A stretch of DNA of 32,804 nucleotides from Gryganskiella cystojenkinii. Lineage: Eukaryota > Mortierellomycota > Mortierellomycetes > Mortierellales > Mortierellaceae. The notes under the pieces were generated by a model that saw only the letters and a list, made by a program, of their open reading frames with translations, made no database searches and had not been told where the DNA came from. The stretch covers positions 21,787 through 54,590 of the forward strand of contig JAAAIG010000171.1 in NCBI GenBank assembly GCA_015852425.1. The letters are read 5' to 3'. The position numbers were made by a program, and so were the translations under genes. Below are positions 10,909 to 22,400 of the stretch, piece after piece (position 1 is the stretch's first letter; each line of letters opens with the position of its first letter).

Positions 10909-11557
10909 CATATCAAAAAATAAAGTGAAAACGGACCCCAAAAAACAGCAATCAAAACGGTAGCTTGTACACGTATGTTTGTGAGAATAGCCTTGGATGG
11001 AAAGTGGCGAAAATTGCAGCAAAGAGGTTCATGGTCCTTGCGGGCTCGAAATCGTAGGGCTTGTTTCGCAAGAACTGGCTAGAAGAATATCTGGACGGAA
11101 AAGAGAATTCTTATTCTCTACTCGGATTCTGCCCGCCTGACTCTCCCGGATCCATACACTGAACATATAGAGACACCCAGGCCAAGAAGTTCTTTCTATC
11201 CTCGAAAACCAGAGCGAACGTATCTTTTCTTTTTTTTTCTTGAAATAAAATAAATCTTTTATTTGGTCTTTGACAACAAAGAATACTCTTCTACAACTCT
11301 GATCTTGGCGTACGATGCATCGAAATTTGGTTCTTCTTTGTGCCAATGTCGACCTCAGTAAACTATGACTTTACTGAGATGAAGGACACAAAGCGAGAAG
11401 GTTCGTAGGCGCGTTAGTTTGTCTGGAATCTCTCATTCATCGATGATACGGCAAACGGATCGATGTATCGAAAGGCGAGCAAAGTACATGGCTTTTTTTT
11501 TTTACTTGGTTATTTGTAGATCCTTTTTTCATCATAGTTTTCGACTTGTTGGCAACA
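10909..11557. other. Intergenic region between the LRR pseudogene and the hydrolase gene
   Basis: No gene is supported. A minus-strand ORF at 11029-11346 has no recognisable features and includes a lysine run produced by a T homopolymer at about 11225-11240. The right end should contain the promoter of the downstream hydrolase gene. Confidence 0.45.
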
Positions 11558-11690
11558 ATGCACCACCGGTGCTGGAGGCGACATGGAGCAAACAAAAGAC
11601 GGGTGAAGACGACATCTGTTTTCACGGTAGCTAAAACGGGGAGAACACGAAGAACGAAGAACTACGCGAAATTCGTACTGTCGAATGTGG

Positions 11691-11699
11691 TCACGTGCG
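11691..11699 (+). promoter_or_regulatory. CACGTG E-box within TCACGTGCG upstream of the hydrolase
   Basis: A palindromic CACGTG lies at 11692-11697, about 100 nt before the preferred ATG of the DUF1749 gene. The same 9-mer, TCACGTGCG, occurs upstream of the UBE3B gene. It would be part of the coding sequence if the longer in-frame start at 11558 is used, so its regulatory role is uncertain. Confidence 0.25.
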
Positions 11700-11797
11700 A
11701 TTTTCTTCTGCGCCCATTTTTCGGCAATGAATGCATTCTTCTTTCATTTGGCAATCCCGGTCCCGCTTTCTCAGGAATCGAATCCGACCACCCAATC

Positions 11798-12948
11798 ATG
11801 ATACTCCAAGGGACCCTCTCGACTTACAACCCTCAAACGCGTCTGACCATCTTTGAGTCCGGCCCGGCTCAATCTCAAACCTCGGTCGTCTTTATCGGTG
11901 GTCTCATGGACGGATACAACGCTGTCCCTTACCTGCCCATGTTGAGCAAAGTCCTCGCCGAGCAACTCGGTATCTCTCTGATCCAGGTCATGCTCTCGAG
12001 CAGTCATGCCGGTTATGGCACCGCATCTCTCATGGAGGACGTTCAAGAACTCGACGTCCTTTTCTCGTACCTGAGAGAACAGAAAAACAAGACTCGACTC
12101 TTTATCATCGGTCATTCTACAGGGTCCCAGGATGCAATCAAATATGCGATCCACGGGAAACACCAGTCCGTAGTCAAGGGTTTGGTCTTGCAAGGCGCAG
12201 TCTCGGATCGCGAGTTTTTGCAGTCTTCTGTCGAGAATTATGGGAAATACCTGCGGCTAGCACAACGGATGATCAACGATGGGAATGTAAAGTTCAAATA
12301 CAAAAAAAAAAAAAAAACATGGAGATGTCGTCAAAGGAGATACACCTTGAAAAAAAAAGTTTATCTGTTTTCTCGCGTTTACTGAACACGTTTTACACTA
12401 TTCCGATAGGGTCAAGAGCTCATGGTCAGAGAGGTCGACGTAGCCCCGATCACAGCATGCCGGTTTTATTCTCTGGCAGCAGTTGGGTAAGTTGCAAAGC
12501 GTGGACTGTGAGATGTAGTTTCTGGAAATTACCTAAAGGTTTCTAATCTAATCATATCGGTTATTCTGGGGCCAAAAAAAAAAAAAAAAAAAAAANNNNN
12601 NNNNNTCTCAGAGGCGACGACGACATGTTCAGTTCCGATATCCCTTTTGAAGTGATGCACCAGCTCTTCAAGGATGTCAACATTCCCTTGATCTTTATCC
12701 ATTCTGGAAAAGACGAATATATCCCGGCCCAAGTAAACAAGGAGAAGCTCTCTACTCAATTAACTGCGGCTTTTGGTAGTACCTGTCTTGGTGCTGTGGT
12801 CCTACCCGAGGCTGATCATGCGATTTCAGATGAGTCCTCTCAAGTCCTGTTCTGTCAAACCGTCATCAATTTCTGTCGGAAGGTCGCAACAGAGTTGGAT
12901 CAACAGGAGCAGAGTCAACTGCACTCGTTCAACGGCATGTCATTGTAG
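11798..12948 (+). CDS. DUF1749 / UPF0613 family alpha/beta hydrolase (three exons)
   Basis: Exons 11798-12286, 12410-12486, 12612-12948; phases agree and give 300 residues, the usual family length. The core opens with SVVFIGGLMDGYNAVPYLP. The nucleophile elbow GHSTGSQ places the catalytic serine at residue 107. Asp223 in HSGKDEYIP and His258 in PEADHAISD are in the positions expected of the acid and base. Other family marks are LLSSSHAGYGT-like text and VLQGAVSDRE. Members are uncharacterised cytosolic serine hydrolases of fungi and plants; the substrate is unknown. The ATG at 11798 was chosen because the conserved domain begins with it. An in-frame ATG at 11558 would add 80 residues. The second intron holds the assembly gap, but no coding base is lost. 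The gene converges on TSR3 with about 100 nt between stops. Confidence 0.88.
12574..12605. other. Poly-A run and 10-N assembly gap within an intron
   Basis: Twenty-two A residues (12574-12595) are followed by ten Ns (12596-12605) and then directly by the acceptor TCTCAG. The gap length is a placeholder, so the true intron length is unknown. Both flanking exons splice in phase, so the protein is unaffected. Confidence 0.95.
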
Positions 12949-12962
12949 ACCAAAAATAACAA

Positions 12963-12968
12963 AATAAA
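12963..12968 (+). terminator. AATAAA polyadenylation signal of the DUF1749 gene
   Basis: A canonical AATAAA lies 15 nt after the TAG stop at 12946-12948, in an A-rich context. The opposing TSR3 stop is only about 80 nt further on, so the two 3' UTRs probably overlap. Confidence 0.45.
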
Positions 12969-13048
12969 TCAAAAAGCAAATATTCAAACACTGTATGCAG
13001 GTCAGAATTCTTTGGATAGGTATTACATATATAAATAAGATATCGTTT

Positions 13049-14622
13049 CTAGACGCGGGTCTTCTTCATGGCTTCTGAAAGCGAGTGATCCTGATCTTCT
13101 TCTTCACTCTCCTCTTCCTCCTCATCGTCCTCCTCTTCTTCACTTTCCTCGTCGCTGTGGTTATGATTATGGTTGTGCTCCAGATCATCATCCTCGTTGC
13201 TATCCTCCTCTTCTTCCTCGTCACTGTCCTCCTCGTCACTGCCCTCATCACTGCCATCATCGTCACTGAATGCCATCATCGAATGGTTCGTGTTGCGGAC
13301 CATGAGATCGTCATCGCTGTTCTCGGCGTCATGGCGGTCATTGTGCTCTTTCTCGATCATGGCTAGGTACGTGTTCTGAGCCGCGATCACAGATGCCGAA
13401 TCCGTGCACTTTGAGTAAATAGAGAGCAACTCACTAAGAAAAGATAAAGAGGCGAAAAAAAAAGAAAAAAAGATGTACAGAGTCATTAGCAAAAGAAATC
13501 CCTCCTGTGCTCAGGTTCTCCTGGAAGAAGTATATACTGCGATTTAGCAGATACGTACGCGTTGACCTTGCGGAAGGCATGTCCCCACTTGAACTTTGAC
13601 AACAGCTCATCACCGTATTCATCGAATCCTGTGATATAAAAGCAAGCCGCCAAGGCCTCGACACAGTTCAGCTTCCAGGGCTTTCCATAGTTGACAGGGT
13701 TGGTGGCGATCAAGTAAGGCACTGTTTAAAAGAAGAGGCAATGTTTTGGTGAGCTGTTCGTGTTCTAAGGTATACAAGAGCGCACATAAAAATTATCTCC
13801 GAGTATCGAGTATCGAGTTCCTTACAAAGACGATCGTGTCCAGCACGAAGTTTCTTGAACGGTACGTCTCCGAGTTTTGCCCATGAACAGTCCACGACCG
13901 CCAATCCATGCTCTCTCACAACTTCGCGATCCGAGGGTGAAACCGCTTGTTCTCCATTGGGACTATTCAGCGCAAAGGAAAAAAAAGATCATGGTCAATA
14001 TAAACAGTCCTAATGCCCCATTGCGTCCATTTCCTGTCCCTTGACAAAAGAAAATAGAAATACTCACGTCATGCAGACACCACGGAAGCGCTGGTTGATC
14101 TTGAGAGTCTCGACCATGCCCATGCGGACCAATTTCTTGCCCGAGCAACGCTTAGGATCACAGTGCTCGAAATCCCACATTCCCAAGGGCATGGGAATGT
14201 TACTCTTGACTTTTTCTATGTGGCCATCACAAGCAAGTTTGTTGATAGTTTCCTGATGGTTAGACTCGACCCATGTACTTTAGTTGTCCCAAGATCGTTC
14301 TGAAACAGTAAGGAAACGCCTTACCACTCTTGTCATCATCGCCTCTGACCATATCGTGAGCGCTTTCTGCACCAGTATCTCTATGGAAAGAGGATTCAAA
14401 TTAGTTTATGCGATCACGGTTTTTTGGACTTTGAAAGCGACAACTAGAGCGAGGATAAACCTTGGATCAAGGAGGGTATTACCTGTCTCTGTGGTGGTTG
14501 ACATGCCCCTTTCCTCCGCCGCCACGGCCACCTCTGCTGCCGCCACGACCACGGCCTCGACCGCCTCCGTGTCCACGTCCACCGCCTCCTGCTGAGCCTC
14601 CACGCTTATCGTTCTTTCCCAT
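13049..14622 (-). CDS. TSR3: 18S rRNA aminocarboxypropyltransferase TSR3 (six exons)
   Basis: Exons, complement: 14483-14622, 14325-14380, 14068-14215, 13826-13962, 13559-13721, 13049-13433; all GT-AG and in phase, 342 residues. TSR3 transfers the 3-amino-3-carboxypropyl group of S-adenosylmethionine to the N1-methylpseudouridine of helix 31 of 18S rRNA, a late cytoplasmic step of 40S maturation. The family core is clear: MWDFEHCDPKRCSGKKL, then QRFRG, DCSWAKL, ATNPVNYGKPWKLNCVEAL and FKWGHAFRKVNAELLSIY. The N-terminus (residues about 8-40) is a glycine/arginine RGG-type tract. The C-terminal third, from about residue 250, is acidic and contains HNHNHNH. The gene diverges from IMP4, another small-subunit biogenesis factor, and converges on the hydrolase gene. 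Third-exon acceptor choice (ATAG before 14215) rests on phase and family alignment. Confidence 0.93.
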
Positions 14623-14915
14623 GATTGTTGAATTGTCTTGATGGAGGTTGTGAGTAATGGACAAAGAAAAGAGAGCGGGGGGTGAATGAAGTTCCATTCG
14701 ACTGCTCTGTCCCCATGCAGTCGAAACTTGCTTCATTTTACTTAAGGGGACATGGCCACCAATCTTTCTTTTGAGCCAGAAAATAACGGTCACAAACTGT
14801 TTACCTTTTTGGTTTTTTTCTTTTTTTTTTATTGAAAGAGACACAAAGGGGTTACATGCATCTGTTTTTTGTTTCTTTTTTCTCCTCATCAACAACTTTT
14901 TACATCTAATCAACC
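14623..14915. promoter_or_regulatory. Shared divergent promoter of TSR3 and IMP4
   Basis: These 293 nt separate the two start codons and must carry both promoters. Long T and pyrimidine tracts (for example 14810-14832 and 14866-14885) face IMP4. A CTCATC at 14884-14889 matches the core of the yeast PAC element (GATGAG) found before ribosome-biogenesis genes. One short match is weak evidence. I see no clear RRPE-type AAAATTTT. Confidence 0.5.
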
Positions 14916-16190
14916 ATGGTACCTACCATTATGCCTTTTCACACTCTATGCCCAGTCTCTGCTCTTACCTTGAATGTTTACTCTACCTGAAATCTCATCA
15001 CTGACCCTCTCCACTTTCATTCCATTTCGATACAGATCCGCCGCCAGACTCGACTTCGCCGAGAATACCTCTACAAAAAGTCCCTCGAGGGCAAAGAACG
15101 TCAGATCTTTGAGCGGAAACAGGCTGTCAAGGATGCTATTGCCTGTATGTGGTTTTGTGACTCTTTTCAAAAGGACTCTGTTTGCCTGCATCATTTCCTT
15201 GTCTCTTTTCTACAAAACATGGTCAATAGACCGTCTTGTGAACTGTTCTCCTTATTTTGTTTCCTCTACCTTCGAAACCTAACCCTTTTTTTTATATATA
15301 TTTCATGATCTAGCCGGAAAGCCCGTCCCAACAGAGCTGAGAAACGAGGGCGCACAGTTCACAAAGGATCTTCAATACGACGAAGCCCAGGTCGACCCCA
15401 CCTCCCACATCGATGATGAATACGCCCGTGCTGGCGTCTACGACCCAAAAGTCCTCGTCACCACTTCGCGTGACCCCTCCTCCAGATTGCAACAATTCGC
15501 CAAGGAAATGCGCCTCGTCTTCCCCAACTCGCAACGTATCAACCGTGGAGGTCACGTCATGAAAGAAATCGTCGATGCCTGCAAAGCCAACGATGTCACA
15601 GATCTCATCATCTTGCACGAACATCGTGGTGAGCCCGACGGCATGATTGTCTCTCATTTCCCTCATGGACCCACAGCCTTTTTCACACTCAACAACGTTG
15701 TCCTCAGACACGATATCAAGGATCACGGAACAGTCTCCGAGGCTTTCCCCCATTTAATCTTCAACAACTTTACCAGCAAACTTGGCAGGAGAACACAAGA
15801 TATCTTGAAGTACTTGTTCCCAGTTCCCAAAGAGGATTCCAAGAGAGTCATGACATTCTCGAACGATAACGATTTCATCTCGTTCAGACATCATGTCTTT
15901 ATTAAAACCAGTCATAAGGATGTTCAACTTGCCGAAGTCGGTCCCCGTTTTGAGATGAAGCGTAAGTTCACAGACGGATCAAGGAGAAAAAAAAGAGAAT
16001 CATGCAGGAGAAAGAAAATGATATACTGCCAATCTGGATTCTGTTTTTTGTTTAACTCTTGAATTATCCTCTCTCTCTCTCATTTATAGTCTTCCAGATC
16101 AAGGCAGGAACAGTGGATTTGACAGACGCAGATACGGAATGGGTCTTGCGTCCATACCAGAACACAGCCAAGAAGCGCACGCAGTTGTAA
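14916..16190 (+). CDS. IMP4: U3 snoRNP protein IMP4, Brix domain (four exons)
   Basis: Exons 14916-14918, 15036-15144, 15314-15961, 16090-16190; phases agree, 286 residues as expected for the family. IMP4 acts in the Mpp10-Imp3-Imp4 complex of the SSU processome in the nucleolus and helps U3 snoRNA pair with pre-rRNA for 18S processing. The N-terminus reads [19 protein letters not shown]. The Brix domain follows with [63 protein letters not shown] and the closing [16 protein letters not shown]. The second exon has no ATG in frame and is preceded by a TGA, so an upstream start is required. The ATG at 14916, followed at once by GTACCT, fits and yields M-I-R-R-Q, like the M-L-R-R-Q start of relatives. 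That first exon is inferred. Confidence 0.92.
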
Positions 16191-16345
16191 GGGGTTTCCT
16201 TACTACAGCTGTTTGCCCCTTCTTTATACTTTTGTTTAATATCATCGCATCAACTCTCTTCGCATATCACTCTTCCCCTCACCATTGTATATTACACATA
16301 AAAACCATCCTTTTTTTTTTTCTCTTCCAAAAATAATCCATTTGT

Positions 16346-16351
16346 TTTATT
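16346..16351 (-). terminator. AATAAA polyadenylation signal of the nucleoporin gene
   Basis: TTTATT on the plus strand reads AATAAA on the minus strand about 70 nt after the nucleoporin stop at 16422-16424. IMP4 ends at 16190 on the other strand, so the 231-nt space must serve both 3' ends. Confidence 0.45.
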
Positions 16352-16421
16352 GAAAAAAAAAGAGTCGATCTGTGAACATCTTGCACACAACAAGTATAAA
16401 AACTGCACACATGATGATTTT

Positions 16422-19400
16422 TTAACGGAAACCAGAGAACGAGGGCTTGTTCGTGTTGATGTTGGACGCAGGCGCACCGCCAAAGACGTTGGTGTTCTGC
16501 TGCTGCTGTTGCTGCTGCCCAGAACCGAATCCTCCGCCCTGATTGGCATTCGCGTCACCAAATCCACCTCCAGTTCCGAAGACGCTGCCTCCTTGTTGAT
16601 TACCACCAGTGCTGAAGCCACCTCCAGTACCAAATGCAGAAGTGGTGTTGTTGGCGCCTCCAAAGCCGCCTCCAGAACCAAATCCGCCGCTAGTGCCACC
16701 AAAGCCTCCGCCGCTTCCAAACACAGATTTGCTAGAGTCACCACCGCCGAATCCACCGCTAATTGTAGGAAAGATGGTAGACAATCTGAGTGTTAGTGGC
16801 ATGTTCAATTACGCAGCGTGATATTGCGCAAAAAAAATGGCATACAACAGCATAGCTCGTAGTTGAACATGATTTACCCTGATCCAAAGATGCTGCCACC
16901 AGAGCTGCCTCCGAATCCTCCGCCAGACTGAGCGTCCTGATCAAGGGCATTAGTGCCGCTGCTAGCCAAGCTTGCAAACGCATTCTGACTGGACCTATTT
17001 CAAAAAGAGATCGAGCAAAATAAGAACAGTCGTCAGTAATCAACGATTTCTATTCAGGCATGGTTATCAATTTCAGCAAACGATGTAAATAAAAAGGTGA
17101 TTGTCACTTACTTGGCAAATGATCCAAAATTGGACTGCGATGCTGCAGCAGCAAAGGCCGATGGGGTCGTCTGAGCGGCACCTCCAAATCCTCCCGAGGC
17201 AATCTGCGAAGGTTGACCGAAAGCTGTCTGTCCGAAAGCAGTACCGCCACCGCCCAAGGTAGAGGTCTGACCGAACGCACCGCCGCCGCTTCCAAGAGTA
17301 GAAGTCTGACCGAATGCTGTGCCCCCACCTCCAAGCGTAGAGGTCTGACCAAAGGCGGTACCTCCACTTCCGAGCGTAGAGGTCTGACCAAAGGCGGTAC
17401 CGCCGCCACTTCCAATGGTAGACGTCTGTCCAAATCCAGATCCTCCACTTCCAAGGGTCGAGGTCTGTCCGAAAGCAGATCCACCACTACCAAGAGTCGA
17501 AGCCTGTCCAAAAGTAGAGCCCCCAGTACCAAAACCGCCACCACCTACGGTCGAGGTTTGACCAAAGCCAGAGGAAAGGGGCGCTGCTGTAGTTATACCG
17601 CCAAATCCTGATGTCGCGGGGGCTGAGGCGGCGCTACCAAATCCTCCAGAGGAAACTGGCGCCGACGTGGTGGTCGAGGTACCGAATCCTGAGGAAGTTC
17701 CAAATCCGCTTCCAAAGCCAGATGTGGCAGGAGCAGCAGGAACGGTGCCAAATCCTGAGGTGGTTGCAGTCGAGGTAGCTGCTCCACGTTCTTCAAATCC
17801 GGTGCCAGAACTCACGGTCGAGCCCTGTCCCCATACAATGCCGCCGGTTCCCCAAGTAGAGGAAGTTGTCGCTGGAGCAATGGACGAGGTCGCGGGCGCC
17901 GACGATTGGCTAATTGATGCCCATGACGACGTGGTCGAGCTGGAGCTGACACCCCATGGACTGGTGCCAGACTTGGTTTCAGTCTTTGGCGCAGAATCAC
18001 CACCGAGCGACAGACTGAACGAATCCAAACCGCTGCTGGCCTTTTCGCCAGCCTGACCGAACGAGGATGTGCCTGCAAAGCTTGTAGATGGAGCAGTGCT
18101 GCGTCCACGAGCAAAAGACGATGGTTCTTCCATATCAGATCCACTACCAACAGCCTCATCGTCCGTCGTATTCGAGTCCAAAGAGTCACGAGATTCCTTG
18201 CGGGCACGAGGGAGCTTTACAAAGGCGAGGTCGCCCTTCTGGGGAGTGGCAGCGGACGAGGTTGAGCTTGCAAGAGCAGATCCCATAGCAGAGTTATCAA
18301 ACGCAGATCCCTTGTTTACGAAACTGAATGAATCGCCAGATGTGCGACGGTCCTGCTTGAGAGCACCGAAGGCTTCAGAGGTACGGGTACGAATTGCTGT
18401 CAGTGCAGATTCTTTGTCACTGTCATCATCACCGGACTGGACGTCCTCCTCCTCCTCAAAGTCACTATCGCGTTCTTCACCAGACAGAATGCCGGATCGC
18501 TCCTCCTCTTCGTCCTCCTCCTCCTCGTTATCTTCCACCTCGGAGTGCTCGTCATCACTCTGCTCAACCTGCGTGCGTGGTTCCAAAGTCTTGGTCACAG
18601 AAGGTGTGGTCACCACCGCGGGCTTGAAAGAGGAGCTGGCAGACTTGGTTTCGTCTTCCTTGGGGATATCCTCGCTCTTCACGACCCTGGAAGACTCAGT
18701 GGACGAAGCAGTCTGCTCGGACTCGTTGTCAGTCGTGGGAGTAAGAGCCTCAGATTTGACAGCTGGAGCACCAAAGGAAAAGGCGGTGGGAGTACCAAAC
18801 GTGTTACTTCCCTTGGCCAAACCGAAAGGAGCATTCTTGGCAGCCGCGGCGGCAAAGAATGAAAAGTCAGGCTTTTCAGTCGGCTTGGTCTCTGGGACAG
18901 TTGGGGCGGCCCTTGCTGCAGCGGCTGCAAACGAGAAGGCAGGCGTGGCGTCCTTGGAGGTGTCAGCCTTTGGCAGGGGCTTTTCTTGCTCTTCCTCTTC
19001 CTCCTCCTCTTCCTCTTCAGGCTCAGCTTCTTCATAGTCGCCTCCTTCGTCGTCGCCTTGATCTTCACCGGCTTCTTCCTCCTCCTCGCCATTGTCATAG
19101 TCACGCTGATCAGTATCCGAGCCCCAGGTCTCTGGCTCAGATTCGTCGTCAACCTCGTAAAACTGGCCATCGTGCTCATATTGACGACGCGGTGCACCCT
19201 CTTCCTCTTCTTCCTCCTGACCATCAGACTCATACTCGTCTTCTTCACCCTCCTCGCCCACTTGGTCTTCATCGACTTCTTCGAGCTCTTCCTCCTCTTC
19301 CTCCTCTTGCTTGACCTCCTCAACATTCTTGCCCTGTACAGGCTCGGTCTTGGGGATCAGGAAACCGGTAAAAGGCTTAGGAGCTTCAGGGGCGGCAGCT

Positions 19401-22400
19401 GCACTCGGGAAAGAGAAAGCTGGCGCTGCTGCAGCAGCTGGCTTTGGGGAGTCTGCTGCAGGAGGGGTCGAAAACGAAAAGCCTGTCGATTTTCCACTGG
19501 ATGGAGGGGTCGCTGAGAATCCGAATCCTGAAGCCTTGGTGTTTGTTGGAGAAGTCCCGAAAGCAGGCGTATCTGTTGATGGTGCTGAACCAAGAACATT
19601 TCCACCAGAAGCACCAAAACCAGTAGCTGGCGTAGAGCCGAAGCCGGCAGCAGAGGTTGATCCGAATCCAAAACCACCAGCCTTTGGCGCAGAGCCGAAG
19701 CTGGGTGCTGGAGCTGATCCAAAGCTAGGAGGTGCTGAAGGAGATCCGAATGTAGCTGCAGGAGACTTGCCAAGAGTCTGAGGAGCTCCAAAGAGCGATC
19801 CACCAGATCCAGGAGTTGCAGGTGTACCAAAGCCAGCTGCTGCTTGTGGGGCGGCATCATTGGACTTGACAAATGGCGAAGGAGATCCCGTAGTTACTGG
19901 AGCAGTTATAGATGTCGATACAAAAGTGGCACTGGCGACAGGTGGAGGCGATGGAGTGCTTGACTTGGGAGACGCAGCTGCCAAAGAAGCGACTTGGGCG
20001 GATTGAATCAACGCGGATTGTCTCTTCTTGGTTTCGACACGTCTAGGTTCTTCCGCAAGGACGGGTGCTGGGATGCGAGGCATGAAGGAAAGGTCCTCAG
20101 CCCGGTTATTTTGAGACGCAACATGGATAATGGGCGAATACTGGGCATTGGCGGTGAAGACACCTCGAAGGCGGCGAGACAGCTCTTCCTTGGCTGCAGT
20201 CGACTGACGATGCTCGGGTGCAACAGAGGCAATATCTGCAGCACTGAAATTCTTTCTGCCGGCGCGCGATGCCTCTTCAGCCTTGGGCTGCTTCTTCTCG
20301 GAACGGGCGACGAGGGCTGGGTTCGCAGATTCGGCAATCGCAAGGCGATCCAGCTCAAAGGACATGTCATCCAGGTCACTCTGTCTTTGAATCAGTGTCG
20401 AGCTGATGTTGCGAATTGCGCGTCGGATACTGTCGAGTGTCGGTGTCTCGGGTTCGTGGCCATTGCGGATCTTTGTGACCTTAAGACTGAGTGTATCCAC
20501 ATAGTCCTCCAACTCTCGAAGACGGTTATCGACAGTTTCAAACGACTTTTTCATCTGATCCTGCTTGCTCTTCTGGGCAGGGCTCAGCTCACTCAACATG
20601 ACCATTTCCTGGAGACTGGGGTCTTGACGAGCTTGCAAAAGTCGACCGACTTCCTCCTTCTTGGTGGTGACTGAGATTGAAAAGAGAAATATAAAAATTA
20701 AGCGTTAGTATTGACAAGAGATTGCAGCTCGGTTGTGGGTTCACGAGCGAGGACGAAGTTATATTTACCTTTGATGAGATTGGCACGCAGGTCGACAAAC
20801 TCGGACTGAACACTCTTGGCCAGGTCCTTGGTCTCCGTAGCCTTATGGATACGTTTAGCCGTCAACTGCATAAACTTGTCCAGCTCCTCAAAGTGTTGTT
20901 CACGGTCTTTGACCAGATCCTGAGTCATCTTGATATGACCCTCCAAGGCCCTAAGTTCCTCCGTCATTGCCAAGTATGTATCCTCCAACTGTCTCGAGAG
21001 CTTGTCCATAGCTGCGCTGTGCTTGGGTGCGCTCGCTTGGGTCAAGGACTCATGGCTTGAGGCTCCCTGGCCACGGACAAGAGTCGTCGGTTCATCCTCT
21101 TCATCCAGCAACTTTTGGATCGAGCCAGCGTTCACAGGCTTGGTCTTTTGGAAACTGGGGTTGGGGCTGAAGGTTGGAGTGATTGTCACAGGCTTGGCCG
21201 CGGGAGCACTGCTGCCGAAGCCAGCTGTTTGTTCTGCTGGAGCCTTGAAGTTGGAGAGTTGAGCCGCGGCGGCTGCGACAGTTGTTGCGACAGGCTTCTT
21301 TGTCTTGGTGGCGGTAGGTGGCGCAACCACGGGAGCGGGAGCGGGAGCTGGAGCAGCAACAGCAGCAATGAGACCTGGAACAGTGACTGATTCTTGTACA
21401 AAGGGACATGGTTTGCCTGCCTTGGCAGCCGGGACGTCGATCAAGTGGTACGCGGTGAGCACTCCGACATCGTTGTACATGTAAAAAATAGGGACAGGAG
21501 GGACAGCTGGACCATCTTCCTCAAAGGGCTCAAGATCCGTGGTGGAAGTCAAGTCCAAGGCGACACCAACGCAGACAGTGTCGTATCCGGCAATGATGGC
21601 CTTTGACGTATCATTGAGATCCCAGTTTTGCCACTGTCCAGACTTGTCTCTTCCGATCGTTCCAACATCTGTTGAAGGTGAGCTGCCCACGCAGATCAAC
21701 TCTTTGAAAGAGTTGCTCCTATCATTCAGAGGTCACATAACGAATTGTGTCAGCGTTGTTTCGTGCACAGATCACATATGGCAACAAAAAAAGATCAAGA
21801 TTGACACATACCACGACTTGATCGACTGGGTCATGAAGTAGGTCACACCGGCATTATCGGAGGGTGAGGCAAAGCACACATCACGAAGACTGATATACTT
21901 AGGTGTAGATGTTGTCTCCTTGGTAGCGGTCATGATGCAGACGTTGTAATCGAGCGATGCTTCGCCTCCCTCTGGTGGTGGATTATACACGATCACGAAC
22001 GTATAGGTCTCGGTCCAGTTGACGGAAACGACTTACAAATTTCATAAAAATATATACATTAGTCTCGTGCTTGTTAGAACGTGCCATCATGCAGACAATC
22101 TCAACTAGTCTAACTCTGTCTCATTACCTTGATGACCCTCGTTTTCTGGGTTGGGGGCATGTTTCTTCTTCAAGACTCCCTGAGGATCGATTTGGTGAAG
22201 GTGTCCATCAATCGTTCCGCAGACAATTTGTTTGCCCTTGGTCGACCAACACATGGATGTGTATTTGGCCTGCTTAAGAGTTGCATTGACATTTCCAGAG
22301 AGATCGACGATACAGATGACATTGTCGCTAAATAACACGGCAGCCATGGCCAGTTCAGGGTTGGGTCGAATATCCAAAATTTCCTGTCCGAGATCGTGCG

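Noticed and set aside
11546..12385. Reading the hydrolase as a single 279-codon ORF
   Set aside because: After residue DGN the frame runs into a lysine homopolymer. Splicing at 12286/12410 and 12486/12612 restores the family sequence up to a proper C-terminus.
12254..12420. Unusual intron without splice sites near the poly-A in the hydrolase gene
   Set aside because: A normal donor (GTAAAG at 12287) and acceptor (GATAG ending 12409) exist and keep phase.
13085..13366. Plus-strand ORF resembling a string of hydrophobic membrane segments (I, L, V, F rich)
   Set aside because: It is the reverse complement of the acidic GAA/GAT-rich tail of TSR3, which always yields leucine/phenylalanine/valine runs.
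14284..14595. Plus-strand ORF with threonine/alanine/serine repeats
   Set aside because: It is the antisense of the TSR3 RGG exon and first intron.
18069..19037. 322-codon plus-strand ORF rich in serine and alanine
   Set aside because: It is the antisense shadow of the acidic and FG region of the nucleoporin gene. Low-complexity codons such as GAG, GAA and TCC keep the reverse frame open; it has no domain-like text.
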